Shown: positions 23,750 to 31,870, counted from the stretch's first letter. The stretch is 32,706 nt of DNA from Limiplasma sp036645955 (GCA_036645955.1 JAVXND010000027.1:1-32706), one strand, 5' to 3'. The notes: a model not told the origin generated them from the letters alone. Numbers and translations: made by a program.

Positions 23750-24596
23750 CAGAACGCCCGATGTGCAAAAAACCACGCTCTTTGCCATCGTTGTCAACTC
23801 CATCCAAATAGGCGCGTTGCTGATTTTTGTGCTATGTGTGACCCTGACCGATATGGGGCGGGACAACCGCTTTTCGTTACAGCTCATTGCCATTTTGGGC
23901 GCAATCATGGCCAGCTGGGGCGCGTGGATCGACATTCAGGAGGCTCTGCACACCCGCAAGCGGGAGCGCATCATCAACGACCTGCAAACCACAAACCGCC
24001 AAATGGATTCGCTGAACCTGAAGCTTCGCGCTCAGCGCCATGATTTTTTGAATCATTTGCAGGTGGTTTACAGCCTGATGGAAATGCAGGAGTACCAGGA
24101 AGCCAGCGCGTATTTGGAGCGCATTTACGAGCAAATCCGCTCTGTTTCCAAGGTTCTGCGCACGAACATGGCGGCCTTTAACGCTTTGGTACAGGTCAAA
24201 AGCGCGGCCTGTGAGGAGCGCGGCATAGCGCTTGAGCTTAACATTCACAGTGCGCTGGTCGGCTTGAGCATCCCCTCATGGGAGCTTTGCTGTGTGATAG
24301 GCAATCTGCTTGACAATGCCATGGATGCGGTTGCAGACGCGGCTAAGCCCCATATTGCGCTCACCGTGTCCGAGGATTTGCGCGGCTTTACCTTCATTCT
24401 CTCCAACAACGGCAAGCCCATTTCGCCCGCGCTTCACCATAGCATTTTTGAAGCGGGCGTATCCACCAAGGGCGAGGGGCACGGGCTGGGCTTATCCATT
24501 GTGCGCCAAACGCTTGCGGAGTATAAGGGAACCATCGACTTCACCTCCCAAAGCGACGAAACCGCTTTTACCATCAGCATTCCCAAGGAACTCTAG
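23730..24596 (+). CDS. SPOB-type sensor histidine kinase, no partner regulator
   Basis: The ATG at 23730 follows GGAG; longer starts lie within rarA. The 288-residue product has two hydrophobic segments (about 17-39 and 48-66), a coiled linker (about 75-100), the phosphoacceptor RHDFLNHLQVVYSLMEMQEY with His104, then an HATPase domain with GNLLDNAMDAV (Asn192) and GEGHGLGLSIVRQ. The RHDFLNHLQ form is that of SPOB_a-type kinases (CitA/DcuS-like, and Spo0B in sporulation). No sensory domain outside the membrane is large enough to detect a ligand directly. No response regulator gene is adjacent, so it is an orphan. Its role in sporulation or signalling is unproven. Confidence 0.88.
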   Translation: MTPKKPSRTPDVQKTTLFAIVVNSIQIGALLIFVLCVTLTDMGRDNRFSLQLIAILGAIMASWGAWIDIQEALHTRKRERIINDLQTTNRQMDSLNLKLRAQRHDFLNHLQVVYSLMEMQEYQEASAYLERIYEQIRSVSKVLRTNMAAFNALVQVKSAACEERGIALELNIHSALVGLSIPSWELCCVIGNLLDNAMDAVADAAKPHIALTVSEDLRGFTFILSNNGKPISPALHHSIFEAGVSTKGEGHGLGLSIVRQTLAEYKGTIDFTSQSDETAFTISIPKEL

Positions 24597-24626
24597 GAAG
24601 GGAGCGCGGGTTAGCCCGCAGTATGA

Positions 24627-26108
24627 ATGGAACACGGCAAGAAGAAATTCCTTAAAAACATGGTCGGTTTTTCCATTACCACATGGATTACATTCATCAT
24701 CGGCTTCATCGCCTCCCCCATAGCCACAAGGCTATTTATACCCAGTGAGCTTGTCAAGGTCAGCATGTTCAGCACCATCGGAGCCATTATGAGCTCCATC
24801 TGTTATTTGGGGCTGGATCAAGCCTTTGTGCGTTTTTACCGCGAACCGCCGCAGGACGGCTCTCAAAAGGGACTGCTCACCTTTTGCGCCGTGATCCCGC
24901 TTGGCTTTAGCCTGCTTTCCTCCGCTGTGCTCTTCTTTTTTTGGCAGCAAATCAGCCTGCAAATTGTGGACAAGCCCGACATGGGCGTGTTCCTTTGCCT
25001 ATGCTTGTATAGCTTTTGTTTGGTTGTTTTCCGCTTTTTGTCGCTTTGCTACCGCATGGAGCAAAATGCCAAGCTTTATGCCATTCAAGGCGTGGTCTAT
25101 GCCATTTTAACCAAGATCGCCTATTTGGCCATCGGCTTTGCAGGCGTATCCGGCAAGGCGGCGTTGCTGAGCTTGACGGTGCTGACCGCGCTTTTCACCT
25201 TTGTTTGCATCATTGTTCAGCGCAAACGCTTCGACCCGCACGCCCTCAAGGAAGCCACAAAGCCCTACCGCCGTGAGCTGTTTGCTTTTGCCTTTCCGCT
25301 GGTGCCCATTGCGGTTCTGGCCGCGTTTAACGGCGAAGTCAGCAAGCTCATGCTTCGCGGGCTGGAGGGCATGAACGCGGCGGGCATTTACAGCGCCGCG
25401 CTTGGCTTGGCCGCCACCATCAACATCATTCAAACGGGCTTTAACGCCTATTGGGCGCCCTATGTGTTTGAAAATTACAAATGCGATGAAAACCACCGCT
25501 TTTTTACCGTGCATAAGCTCATGGCCTGCATGCTTACGCTGTTTGGGCTGTTTGTTACGCTCTTTCAAGCGCCCGTTTTTTTGCTCTTGGGCGAAAACTA
25601 CCGCAGCTCCGTGGTTTTCTTTCCCTTCCTGTTCCTCTCGCCCATCTGCTATTGCTTGGGCGAAACCACGGGCATGGGCATTCAAATCGCCAAAAAATCC
25701 CATTGGACAACGCTGATTTATGCCTTTTCGCTGGTTGCGAACATCGTGCTTTGCAACCTGCTCATTCCGCCCATGGGCATGTCAGGCGCGGCCATTGCCT
25801 CCGCGCTGTCCTCCATTTTAACGGTACTGCTGAGAACGGTGGTTGGCGAGCAATATTATAAGGTCATCTACCAATACCGCTATTTGGCCTATACCATCGG
25901 GCTGATGTTTGCCGCCTCTCTGGGCAACCTGCTGCTCGGCGGGCCTGTGAAATACGCGTTGCTCGTAGGCCTGTTGGTGCTTGCCTGCGTGCTGTTTCGC
26001 CGCGAGCTGAAAACCCTTTGGGATACCGCCCTGCAGGTGCTCGCGCTCGGGCAGGGCAAGCACGCCCGCCATCCAAGCGAGCCTCCCAAGGAGGAGCCGC
26101 ATGCCTGA
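24627..26108 (+). CDS. Wzx-like polysaccharide flippase (MOP superfamily)
   Basis: This 493-residue membrane protein has about 12-14 hydrophobic segments across its length. Its N-terminus KKKFLKNMVGFSITTWITFIIGFIASPIATRLF matches the start of MATE/Wzx-type flippases, and LGLDQAFVRFYRE, AAGIYSAALGLAATINIIQTGFNAYWAPYV and MGMSGAAIASALSSI are typical family segments. It is expected to move lipid-linked sugars or similar cargo across the membrane. The ATG at 24627 comes about 22 bp after GGAAGGGAG, and a small hairpin separates them. Its C-terminus overlaps the following glycosyltransferase by 8 bp, in line with a shared glycan role. The exact substrate is unknown. Confidence 0.9.
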   Translation: MEHGKKKFLKNMVGFSITTWITFIIGFIASPIATRLFIPSELVKVSMFSTIGAIMSSICYLGLDQAFVRFYREPPQDGSQKGLLTFCAVIPLGFSLLSSAVLFFFWQQISLQIVDKPDMGVFLCLCLYSFCLVVFRFLSLCYRMEQNAKLYAIQGVVYAILTKIAYLAIGFAGVSGKAALLSLTVLTALFTFVCIIVQRKRFDPHALKEATKPYRRELFAFAFPLVPIAVLAAFNGEVSKLMLRGLEGMNAAGIYSAALGLAATINIIQTGFNAYWAPYVFENYKCDENHRFFTVHKLMACMLTLFGLFVTLFQAPVFLLLGENYRSSVVFFPFLFLSPICYCLGETTGMGIQIAKKSHWTTLIYAFSLVANIVLCNLLIPPMGMSGAAIASALSSILTVLLRTVVGEQYYKVIYQYRYLAYTIGLMFAASLGNLLLGGPVKYALLVGLLVLACVLFRRELKTLWDTALQVLALGQGKHARHPSEPPKEEPHA

Positions 26109-27249
26109 ACAAAAACGCCTTTTGATGATTGCGGATGCGGACAGCCATTGGACAAAGCGCAACCTTGAGCACCTGCTCCTACCCGCTGGTTACCAAGTGG
26201 TGCTGTTTCCCATATGGGGAAACGGGCATGTCAACGATGACTTTTTCCAAGCCAACGGCATTACCGTGTATGAGGATTTGCATACCCTGCCCATTGTGTG
26301 CCATATTCCGCATGTGCGCATGTGGGTGCGCATTGCCAAAAACGCACGCGCCCTGATCAAGCTTGGCCCTTTTGATGTGGTTCACAACCATTACCTTTCC
26401 CAGCGTGATTTGGCTTTGGGCAGCAGCATTGCCAAGCGCTTTCACGCCCATTGGGTATGCAGCTTTTGGGGGAGCGACCTCATGCGCGCCAGCGCAAGCG
26501 CCCTTGCCAAAATGCGGCCATATCTCAAGCAATGCAACGCCATCAGCGTGCATAATGAACAAAACCGCGCCCAGCTTCGCCGCGTTTATGGGGAGCAGAT
26601 TGCCAAAAAAACCACCTTGCTTTATTTTGGGCAAACTGGCTTTGCGGATATTGACCGTGTAAGGCGCGAGCATGACAAAGCCGCGTGCAAGGCGCATTTT
26701 GGCATAGACCCTTCGCGCTTTACCGTGTGCGTGGGCTCGAGCGCCTCCTCTGCCCAGCAGCAGCTAGCCGTGCTGGAAAGCCTGCGCGTATTGCCTGCGG
26801 AGCGGTTTTACAATATGGCGATCATACTGCAGCAAACCTACAGCGAAAACGACCCCGATTACACGCGCCGCGTGCGCGAATGCGCCCATGGCCTGCCCTG
26901 CCAAACCGTGGTGCTCACCCAATTTATGAACGGCACGGAAAGCGCCTTTTTAAGGCTGGCCGCCGATGTGTTTGTGCATGCCATTATCACCGATGCTTTT
27001 TCCGCCAGCATGCAGGAATACCTTTACGCAGGGGCTTGCGTGCTCAAGGGCGCATGGCTGCGCTATCCGCAGCTGGCAGAAATGGGCATAGAGGTGGAAA
27101 CCTTTGAAGATTTTTCTGAATTGCCCGCCCTGCTGGAAGGTGCAAGAGCGGGAACGCTTACGGGGCTTAATGCCGCACAGCAGGCGCTGTTTCCCGCCCG
27201 CTATTCATGGGATGCGGTTCGTGCAAGCTGGCTTGGGCTGTACGAATAA
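26101..27249 (+). CDS. Glycosyltransferase, GT4-like
   Basis: This 382-residue cytoplasmic protein resembles GT-B fold transferases of the GT4 type. The N-terminal half has MIADADSHWTKRNLEHLLLPAGYQVVLFP, VVHNHYLSQRD, VCSFWGSDLMR and NAISVHNEQNRAQL. The C-terminal half shows CVGSS at the start of the second Rossmann unit, AADVFVHAIITDAFSASMQEYLYAGACVLKG, where the usual EX7E motif appears as a weaker DAFSASMQE form, and YSWDAVRASWLGLY at the end. It overlaps the flippase by 8 bp and ends 3 bp before the convergent WG-repeat gene. It probably adds a sugar to a lipid-linked glycan that the flippase exports; donor and acceptor are unknown. Confidence 0.85.
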   Translation: MPEQKRLLMIADADSHWTKRNLEHLLLPAGYQVVLFPIWGNGHVNDDFFQANGITVYEDLHTLPIVCHIPHVRMWVRIAKNARALIKLGPFDVVHNHYLSQRDLALGSSIAKRFHAHWVCSFWGSDLMRASASALAKMRPYLKQCNAISVHNEQNRAQLRRVYGEQIAKKTTLLYFGQTGFADIDRVRREHDKAACKAHFGIDPSRFTVCVGSSASSAQQQLAVLESLRVLPAERFYNMAIILQQTYSENDPDYTRRVRECAHGLPCQTVVLTQFMNGTESAFLRLAADVFVHAIITDAFSASMQEYLYAGACVLKGAWLRYPQLAEMGIEVETFEDFSELPALLEGARAGTLTGLNAAQQALFPARYSWDAVRASWLGLYE

Positions 27250-27252
27250 TTT

Positions 27253-28995
27253 TCATTTCCCCCAAACAGTCACAGCCGAACCATCCACAGCATACAAACG
27301 GTAGGCAATCCCATAGGTATACGTAACCTCTTCGTTTCCATCCTCGTCTAGCACCGCATTGCCTGCCTCGTCCAAAACCTTGTTTACCTCCGCGCTCACC
27401 TTGCGCCCCTCCAAAAAGCCGCAAAGCGCTTCCGTGGGTATATCGCTATCCACAATAAAGCCGCGCGACAGCTTGTTCAAATACTCCGTTTGCCCCTGCT
27501 CATTCAGCACCCCGCCATAGCCTGCCGAAAAAGGCGCGGCAAGGTCATAATCGTTGGGAATGCGGGTAGCGCCGGAGGTATCAATATAGCCGAATTTGCC
27601 GCGATAGCTCACACGGCTCACGCCCTCCGCCCCAAAATCCGTATACGTGCCCCATGCGGGAATCAGCACCACCTCGCCGCGGTCGCTGCAGATGCCCCAT
27701 AGCTTTTGGTTGCGCATCCACGCACGGTGATAAATGGGGTCCAGCGGGGTTATTTCATCGTATTTGCATTTGAGAAGCAAATTTGCCTGCGTGTCAATCA
27801 TGCCCCAGTTGCCGTTGCGTTTGATGGGGCACACCCCGCGCTCAAACACGCCCGTATCGGCGTATTGCGGTTCAATCACCGTTTCGCCCTTGGCGTTTAA
27901 AAATCCCCAGCGGTTTTTGAATCGGTAGCCTGCCAGCCCTTCGCCAAAGGGATGCACCGCTTGATAGGCAAGCGCAATCACCGTGTTCCCCTTTGTGTCT
28001 ATAAAGCCCGCTTTTTTCTTTTGGACAACACCCGCCAAGCCCTCCGTAAAGGGCAAAGCGCTGTCCCACACAAAGCCGGGCGCAAGCACCTCGCCCATGC
28101 TGTTTACATAGCCCCATAGCCCATTTTCGCATACAGCTGTCAGCCCTTGGCTGATGGGTTGAGCGCTTTCGTAATCCTTGCCCAGCAAAGCGCCGCTTAC
28201 CAAGTTGTACAGCACGGTTTGTTCCCCATCGCGCAGGGCGGCAACCCCATCCTTTGCCCAAAGCACTTCATCGTAGCGCATGGGCACAATCAATTGACCG
28301 TCGCGGCGCAATAGGCCGTATTTGCCCTCCTTGGGCACAAGGTCGGCGGCGGTGGCCTCCACCGTGCCTTCAAAAACTGCCGCCACGGGCAGCAGCGCAT
28401 TTTCCTCGCTCAGCATATCGCCGCTCACCATGGGGGCGCGGCTTTCGTCACGGAACACGCGCTCCGCCCAATCATAAGCAGGCTCTATTTTGATCGTGCC
28501 ATTTAAATCCACATAGCCAAATTGACCGTCCTTGTAAAAGCGATGAACCGCCATCAGCACGCACAGCCGCTTGTAAAAGGCCGCATCCCGAAAGCTTCCA
28601 AGCGCGGCAAAGCTCTCCGCCGCCGCCCCAGGATCGTTGCGGCGGTAAGTCAGCAGGGCGGAGGTATAGTCGGTATTCTGCACAGAATCCAGGTAACTGC
28701 CCAGCTTGGCAAATTGGTTAAGCGCATCAATCAGCGAGCCGTCCTCCAGCATTTGCACTGCCGCGCTGTATACCCCATCCTTTGCGGGATCCCTGGCTTG
28801 CAGGAGCGCCTCCTCCTGCGCTTCGGGGCTGGCAATGGTGATGGTCACACCCTCTGCGGGCGCAGGGGCGGCGGTGGGAAGCTCTTCCTCCACCAAAAAT
28901 TCCTCCGTGGCCAAAGCCGTGCCGCCTGCAAGGGCAAAACACAAAATGAGCGCGAGCAGTCGTTTTGCAATTCCGTTCATGCCAATGCTTTTCAT
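27253..28995 (-). CDS. Secreted WG-repeat protein
   Basis: This 580-residue protein has a signal peptide (MKSIGMNGIAKRLLALILCFALAGGTALA). A TPR-like segment follows (ALNQFAKLGSYLDSVQ, then AAAESFAALGSFRDAAF). Most of the rest is WG repeats: FGYVDLNGTIKIEPAYDWA, YGLLRRDGQLIVPMRYDEV, WGYVNSMGEVLAPGF, AGFIDTKGNTVIALAY, WGFLNAKGETVIEPQY, WGMIDTQANLLLKCKYDEI, WGICSDRGEVVLIPAW and FGYIDTSGATRIPNDYD. These repeats form beta-rich structures on the outside of the cell; function is not known. ATG 28995 is chosen for its GGGAGGCGGAG, but 29019 is also possible after GGAGG. It follows the metallophosphoesterase gene on the same strand. Confidence 0.88.
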   Translation of the reverse strand: MKSIGMNGIAKRLLALILCFALAGGTALATEEFLVEEELPTAAPAPAEGVTITIASPEAQEEALLQARDPAKDGVYSAAVQMLEDGSLIDALNQFAKLGSYLDSVQNTDYTSALLTYRRNDPGAAAESFAALGSFRDAAFYKRLCVLMAVHRFYKDGQFGYVDLNGTIKIEPAYDWAERVFRDESRAPMVSGDMLSEENALLPVAAVFEGTVEATAADLVPKEGKYGLLRRDGQLIVPMRYDEVLWAKDGVAALRDGEQTVLYNLVSGALLGKDYESAQPISQGLTAVCENGLWGYVNSMGEVLAPGFVWDSALPFTEGLAGVVQKKKAGFIDTKGNTVIALAYQAVHPFGEGLAGYRFKNRWGFLNAKGETVIEPQYADTGVFERGVCPIKRNGNWGMIDTQANLLLKCKYDEITPLDPIYHRAWMRNQKLWGICSDRGEVVLIPAWGTYTDFGAEGVSRVSYRGKFGYIDTSGATRIPNDYDLAAPFSAGYGGVLNEQGQTEYLNKLSRGFIVDSDIPTEALCGFLEGRKVSAEVNKVLDEAGNAVLDEDGNEEVTYTYGIAYRLYAVDGSAVTVWGK

Positions 28996-29039
28996 AGCAC
29001 GCTCCGCCTCCCGTTTCATTTGAAATTTGTGCCTCCATG

Positions 29040-29732
29040 CTACCAAATCAACGCGCCTGTGGTGAGCTCTCTTACACAGGTAAACAGCGCATACAGGTTG
29101 TCACCCAGCGCCGCATCCATGTGCAAATGCCCAAAATACCAGCGCTTGTAGGCAACGTTTTGCTTCACCCACTCCAAAAAATCATTCAGAGGCGCTTCCT
29201 CGGGCGTGCGCTCGTAAATATCGCTCAAGGTACTGCTAGGCGCGGTATGGCTCAAAAGATAGTCCACCTGCATGCCCGCTTGGGTAAGCGCGGCGCGCGC
29301 GGCTTCGTATTCCTCCGCGCAGGGCAGCTCCTGCGGCCACCAATCCACCCCTTCATAGCGGCGGTAGCGATCCACGCTGAACCCGCCGCCCATGGTGAAA
29401 ATGCGCTTGTCCTCTATTTCGTACACCTGCCCGCGCATGAGGTGAATCACATTGCGGCGCAAGCGGTGTACACTGCCGCCATGCCAGCGGGTAACGCGCA
29501 GGTCCGCAAGCATGCGGAAATTTTCTCTGTTGCCATCCACAAAGCAAATGGTATAGGGGCGAAAGCTTAGCTCCCGCAAAAACAAATCCTCGTGGGTGGT
29601 ACCATTCATGAGATACCCAAAATCGCCGCACACAATGAGCGTGTCCCCCTTGCCCCACGCGCTTGCAAAAGGCATGCTCTCCTGCGATAGGCGCGCGGGC
29701 TTGCCGTGGGTATCCCCGGTTACATAGATCAT
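29040..29732 (-). CDS. Metallophosphoesterase
   Basis: This 230-residue calcineurin-like phosphoesterase has the family motifs in order: VTGDTHGK (4-11), CGDFGYLM, DGNREN, a later LLSHTAP with the metal-binding His, and YFGHLHMD. These supply the Asp, Asn and His residues that hold the two metal ions. AAAGGAGAAGCCCT precedes the ATG. It lies between the sirtuin gene (12 bp upstream) and the WG-repeat gene, so the three are likely cotranscribed. The protein is predicted cytoplasmic; the phosphoester substrate is not evident. Confidence 0.9.
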   Translation of the reverse strand: MIYVTGDTHGKPARLSQESMPFASAWGKGDTLIVCGDFGYLMNGTTHEDLFLRELSFRPYTICFVDGNRENFRMLADLRVTRWHGGSVHRLRRNVIHLMRGQVYEIEDKRIFTMGGGFSVDRYRRYEGVDWWPQELPCAEEYEAARAALTQAGMQVDYLLSHTAPSSTLSDIYERTPEEAPLNDFLEWVKQNVAYKRWYFGHLHMDAALGDNLYALFTCVRELTTGALIW

Positions 29733-29744
29733 AGGGCTTCTCCT

Positions 29745-30491
29745 TTATGTGCTTTGAATAGCTTGGTCTAACACCTGCGCAATGTTTTCACGTATGATTA
29801 ACTGCGCCAAATGATCCATGGGTGTTTCATCGCGATTCAAAAGCACCAAGCTCACCCCGCGCTGACGGTAGCCAATCAGCCCTGCGGCAGGGTGCACCAT
29901 CAAGGAGGTGCCGCCAACCAGCAATAAATCACATTGCGTAACCGCGCTGATGGCATCGTTGAGCACTTGGTTGTTAAGCGCCTCGCCATACAGGATAATA
30001 TCGGGTCTAAGCACCCCTGCGCAGGGCTTTTGTGCCGTACCCAAGCAATGCGGCGTGCCGCTTTGCGCAAGCACCTCATGTAGCCCGTAGTGTCTGCCGC
30101 AGTTCAAGCAGGTATTGCTGTGTACGGTTCCGTGCAGCTCCAGCACATTTTGACTGCCCGCCGCCTGATGAAGCCCGTCAATGTTTTGCGTGAGCACCGC
30201 CTTGAGCTTGCCCTGCTTTTCCAGCCGCGCCAGCGCGTAGTGCGCAAGGTTAGGCTTGGCCTCTGGGTACAGCAGGGTGCTCTTATAAAACGTCCAAAAA
30301 TCATCCTTGTGGTTCAAAAAAAAGCGGAGGGACAGCATTTCTTCATAGCTGCGCCCCTGCGCACCGCCGTACAAGCCATGCGCACTGCGGAAATCAGGAA
30401 TGCCGCTTTCCGTGCTCACCCCCGCACCGCCAAAAAAAACAATGCGCTTGGCTTTGTGAATCAGCTCTTTGAGTCTTTCGATCTCCGACAT
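29745..30491 (-). CDS. cobB: NAD-dependent protein deacylase, sirtuin
   Basis: The 248-residue Sir2-family protein starts MSEIERLKELI at ATG 30491, 7 bp after AGGGGG; an adjacent ATG at 30494 is possible. The NAD-binding GAGVSTESGIPDFRS lies at 22-36, TQNIDGLHQ at 101-109, the catalytic His in ELHGTVH (120) and VGGTSLMVHPAA in the second half of the fold. The zinc site has Cys128 and Cys131, then Cys149 and Cys157, so the second pair is seven residues apart instead of two, which is unusual. It removes acyl groups from lysine using NAD. It is first in a three-gene operon and divergent from sigG. Confidence 0.93.
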   Translation of the reverse strand: MSEIERLKELIHKAKRIVFFGGAGVSTESGIPDFRSAHGLYGGAQGRSYEEMLSLRFFLNHKDDFWTFYKSTLLYPEAKPNLAHYALARLEKQGKLKAVLTQNIDGLHQAAGSQNVLELHGTVHSNTCLNCGRHYGLHEVLAQSGTPHCLGTAQKPCAGVLRPDIILYGEALNNQVLNDAISAVTQCDLLLVGGTSLMVHPAAGLIGYRQRGVSLVLLNRDETPMDHLAQLIIRENIAQVLDQAIQST

Positions 30492-30603
30492 CATGCTACC
30501 CCCTTTGCTTTGGGACACGTCAAAGCAATGCAGACTTCTGTTCCTTCCTGTTTCGACGCGCAATCGAAAAACTCCTGTTTTTTGTCAATTTTTCGAATGC
30601 TTT

Positions 30604-30630
30604 GTATAAAAAGGTTCTCTCGGCATAAAA
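30604..30630 (+). promoter_or_regulatory. Possible sigma-F/sigma-G type promoter of sigG
   Basis: GTATA (30604-30608) and CATAAAA (30624-30630) are 15 bp apart, in the style of forespore promoters (about GYATA, 15 bp, CATnnTA). sigG is known to be read by sigma-F and sigma-G, which fits. The -10 is imperfect, so this is tentative. Confidence 0.45.
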
Positions 30631-30690
30631 ACCTGTGCGCAAAACCATACTTCATGTACAAGCCTATGTGCAGAGGGGAGTTTTGTGGCG

Positions 30691-31464
30691 ATGAACAAGG
30701 TAGAAATTTGCGGGGTGGACACCTCCACCTTGCCCGTGATTACCAACGAGCGCATGCGGGAATTGTTTCCCCTGGTGCACGGCGGGGATTTGAATGCCCG
30801 CGAGGAATTTGTGCGCGGCAACCTGCGGCTGGTGCTGAGCGTGATTCAGCGCTTTGGCAACCGCGGGGAAAATGTGGACGATTTGTTTCAGGTGGGCTGC
30901 ATCGGGCTCATCAAAGCGCTGGATAACTTTGACGTATCGCAAAACGTTCGTTTTTCCACCTATGCGGTGCCCATGATTATTGGGGAAATCAGGCGTTACC
31001 TGCGCGATAACAACGCCATACGCGTGAGCCGCAGTCTGCGGGACATTGCCTATAAGGCGCTCAAGGCGCGGGACGCGCTGGCGGAGCGTTTGGGGCGTGA
31101 GCCCGATATAAGCGAGCTGGCGGAGGAGCTGCATATTCCGCGCGAGGATGTTGTATTTGCATTGGAAGCCATACAGGACCCCGTAAGCCTGTTCGAGCCT
31201 GTGTATAACGATGGCGGGGATGCCCTGTACATTATGGATCAAGTAACCGATGAAAAACGCCCGGACAACAACTGGCTCGACGAAATCGGCGTAAAGGAAG
31301 CCATGAGCCGATTGAGCGAGCGTGAAAAGCATATTTTGAAATTGCGTTTTTTTCAAGGCAGAACCCAAATGGAGGTTGCGGGTGAAATCGGCATTTCGCA
31401 AGCGCAGGTGAGCCGTTTGGAAAAAAATGCGCTCAGCCATATGCGCAAGCATGTAGGGCGGTAA
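30691..31464 (+). CDS. sigG: RNA polymerase sporulation sigma factor SigG
   Basis: This 257-residue protein begins NKVEICGVDTSTLPVITNERM, a hallmark of sigma-G. Region 2 is VDDLFQVGCIGLIKALDNFD with RFSTYAVPMIIGEIRRYLRD, region 3 follows (SLRDIAYKALKARDALAERLG), and region 4 has LSEREKHILKLRFFQGRTQMEVAGEIGISQAQVSRLEKNAL. The start is ATG 30691 or a GTG two codons upstream; GAGGGGAG precedes both. Sigma-G drives late forespore genes during sporulation. Usually it follows sigE and spoIIGA; here it stands alone, divergent from the sirtuin operon and followed by a repeat-rich gap. Confidence 0.96.
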   Translation: MNKVEICGVDTSTLPVITNERMRELFPLVHGGDLNAREEFVRGNLRLVLSVIQRFGNRGENVDDLFQVGCIGLIKALDNFDVSQNVRFSTYAVPMIIGEIRRYLRDNNAIRVSRSLRDIAYKALKARDALAERLGREPDISELAEELHIPREDVVFALEAIQDPVSLFEPVYNDGGDALYIMDQVTDEKRPDNNWLDEIGVKEAMSRLSEREKHILKLRFFQGRTQMEVAGEIGISQAQVSRLEKNALSHMRKHVGR

Positions 31465-31465
31465 G

Positions 31466-31515
31466 GAGGGGGGTGCGGGGGGGCACGGGGGGACGGATGG
31501 GGGGGATGCGGGGGG
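31466..31515 (+). repeat. G-run tract right after sigG
   Basis: Five runs of 6-7 G separated by 2-8 bases (spacers such as TGC, CAC and ATGC) start a few bases past the sigG stop. This can form a G-quadruplex in the plus strand or its RNA. It may act at the end of the sigG transcript, but this is inferred. Confidence 0.6.
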
Positions 31516-31567
31516 ATGCGTGTGGTATAACGCCAACCAGGCGGACACCATGTATGGTGTCCCTACA
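31516..31567 (+). repeat. 52-bp direct repeat with palindrome, copy 1
   Basis: This copy matches 31819-31870 with only three differences. It begins ATGCGTGTGGTATAACGCC and ends GGTGTCCCTACA. The palindrome GGACACCATGTATGGTGTCC lies at 31543-31562. Confidence 0.85.
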
Positions 31568-31573
31568 TCCTAC

Positions 31574-31710
31574 CATGCGGTACCGACATCGCCTAGCACG
31601 CGGTAGCGACATCCACCACCACGCGGAACCGGCATCACCTAGCATGCGGTACCGACATCCACCACCACGCGGAACCGACATCCACCACCATGCGGTAACG
31701 ACATCCCCCC
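31574..31710 (+). repeat. Six tandem 23-bp repeats
   Basis: The unit is CAYGCGGTACCGACATC plus a 6-bp tail. Units start at 31574, 31597, 31620, 31643, 31666 and 31689; tails are GCCTAG, CACCAC, ACCTAG, CACCAC and CACCAC, with the last one degenerate. Since 23 is not a multiple of three, a coding origin is unlikely. Confidence 0.88.
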
Positions 31711-31732
31711 TTACATTCCAATATCCCTGTAG

Positions 31733-31752
31733 GGTCACCATATATGGTGACC
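31733..31752. repeat. Third palindrome, inverted partial copy
   Basis: GGTCACCATATATGGTGACC is a perfect palindrome. Its right flank (CCGCCTAGTTCGCG) resembles the reverse complement of the 52-bp repeat, with TGTAGGG on its left, so it may be an inverted, diverged copy. Confidence 0.7.
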
Positions 31753-31818
31753 GCCTAGTTCGCGCTCACCCCGCCCCTCGCAAAATTGCCGTTCTGCACC
31801 CCTCGCTGTTCGTTCGGC

Positions 31819-31870
31819 ATGCGTGTGGTATAACGCCAACTGGGCGGACACCATATATGGTGTCCCTACA
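31819..31870 (+). repeat. 52-bp direct repeat with palindrome, copy 2
   Basis: It pairs with 31516-31567. The palindrome GGACACCATATATGGTGTCC at 31846-31865 is perfect. Together the copies look like a REP- or MITE-type intergenic element; no transposase is nearby. Confidence 0.85.

Noticed and set aside
31574..31710. Possible CRISPR array
   Set aside because: The repeats are directly tandem with no spacers and vary from unit to unit, and no cas gene is present.
31433..31741. Minus-strand ORF of 102 codons across the repeats
   Set aside because: It is a by-product of G+C-rich repeats, has no SD or homology-like features, overlaps the sigG end, and the 23-bp unit does not keep a frame.
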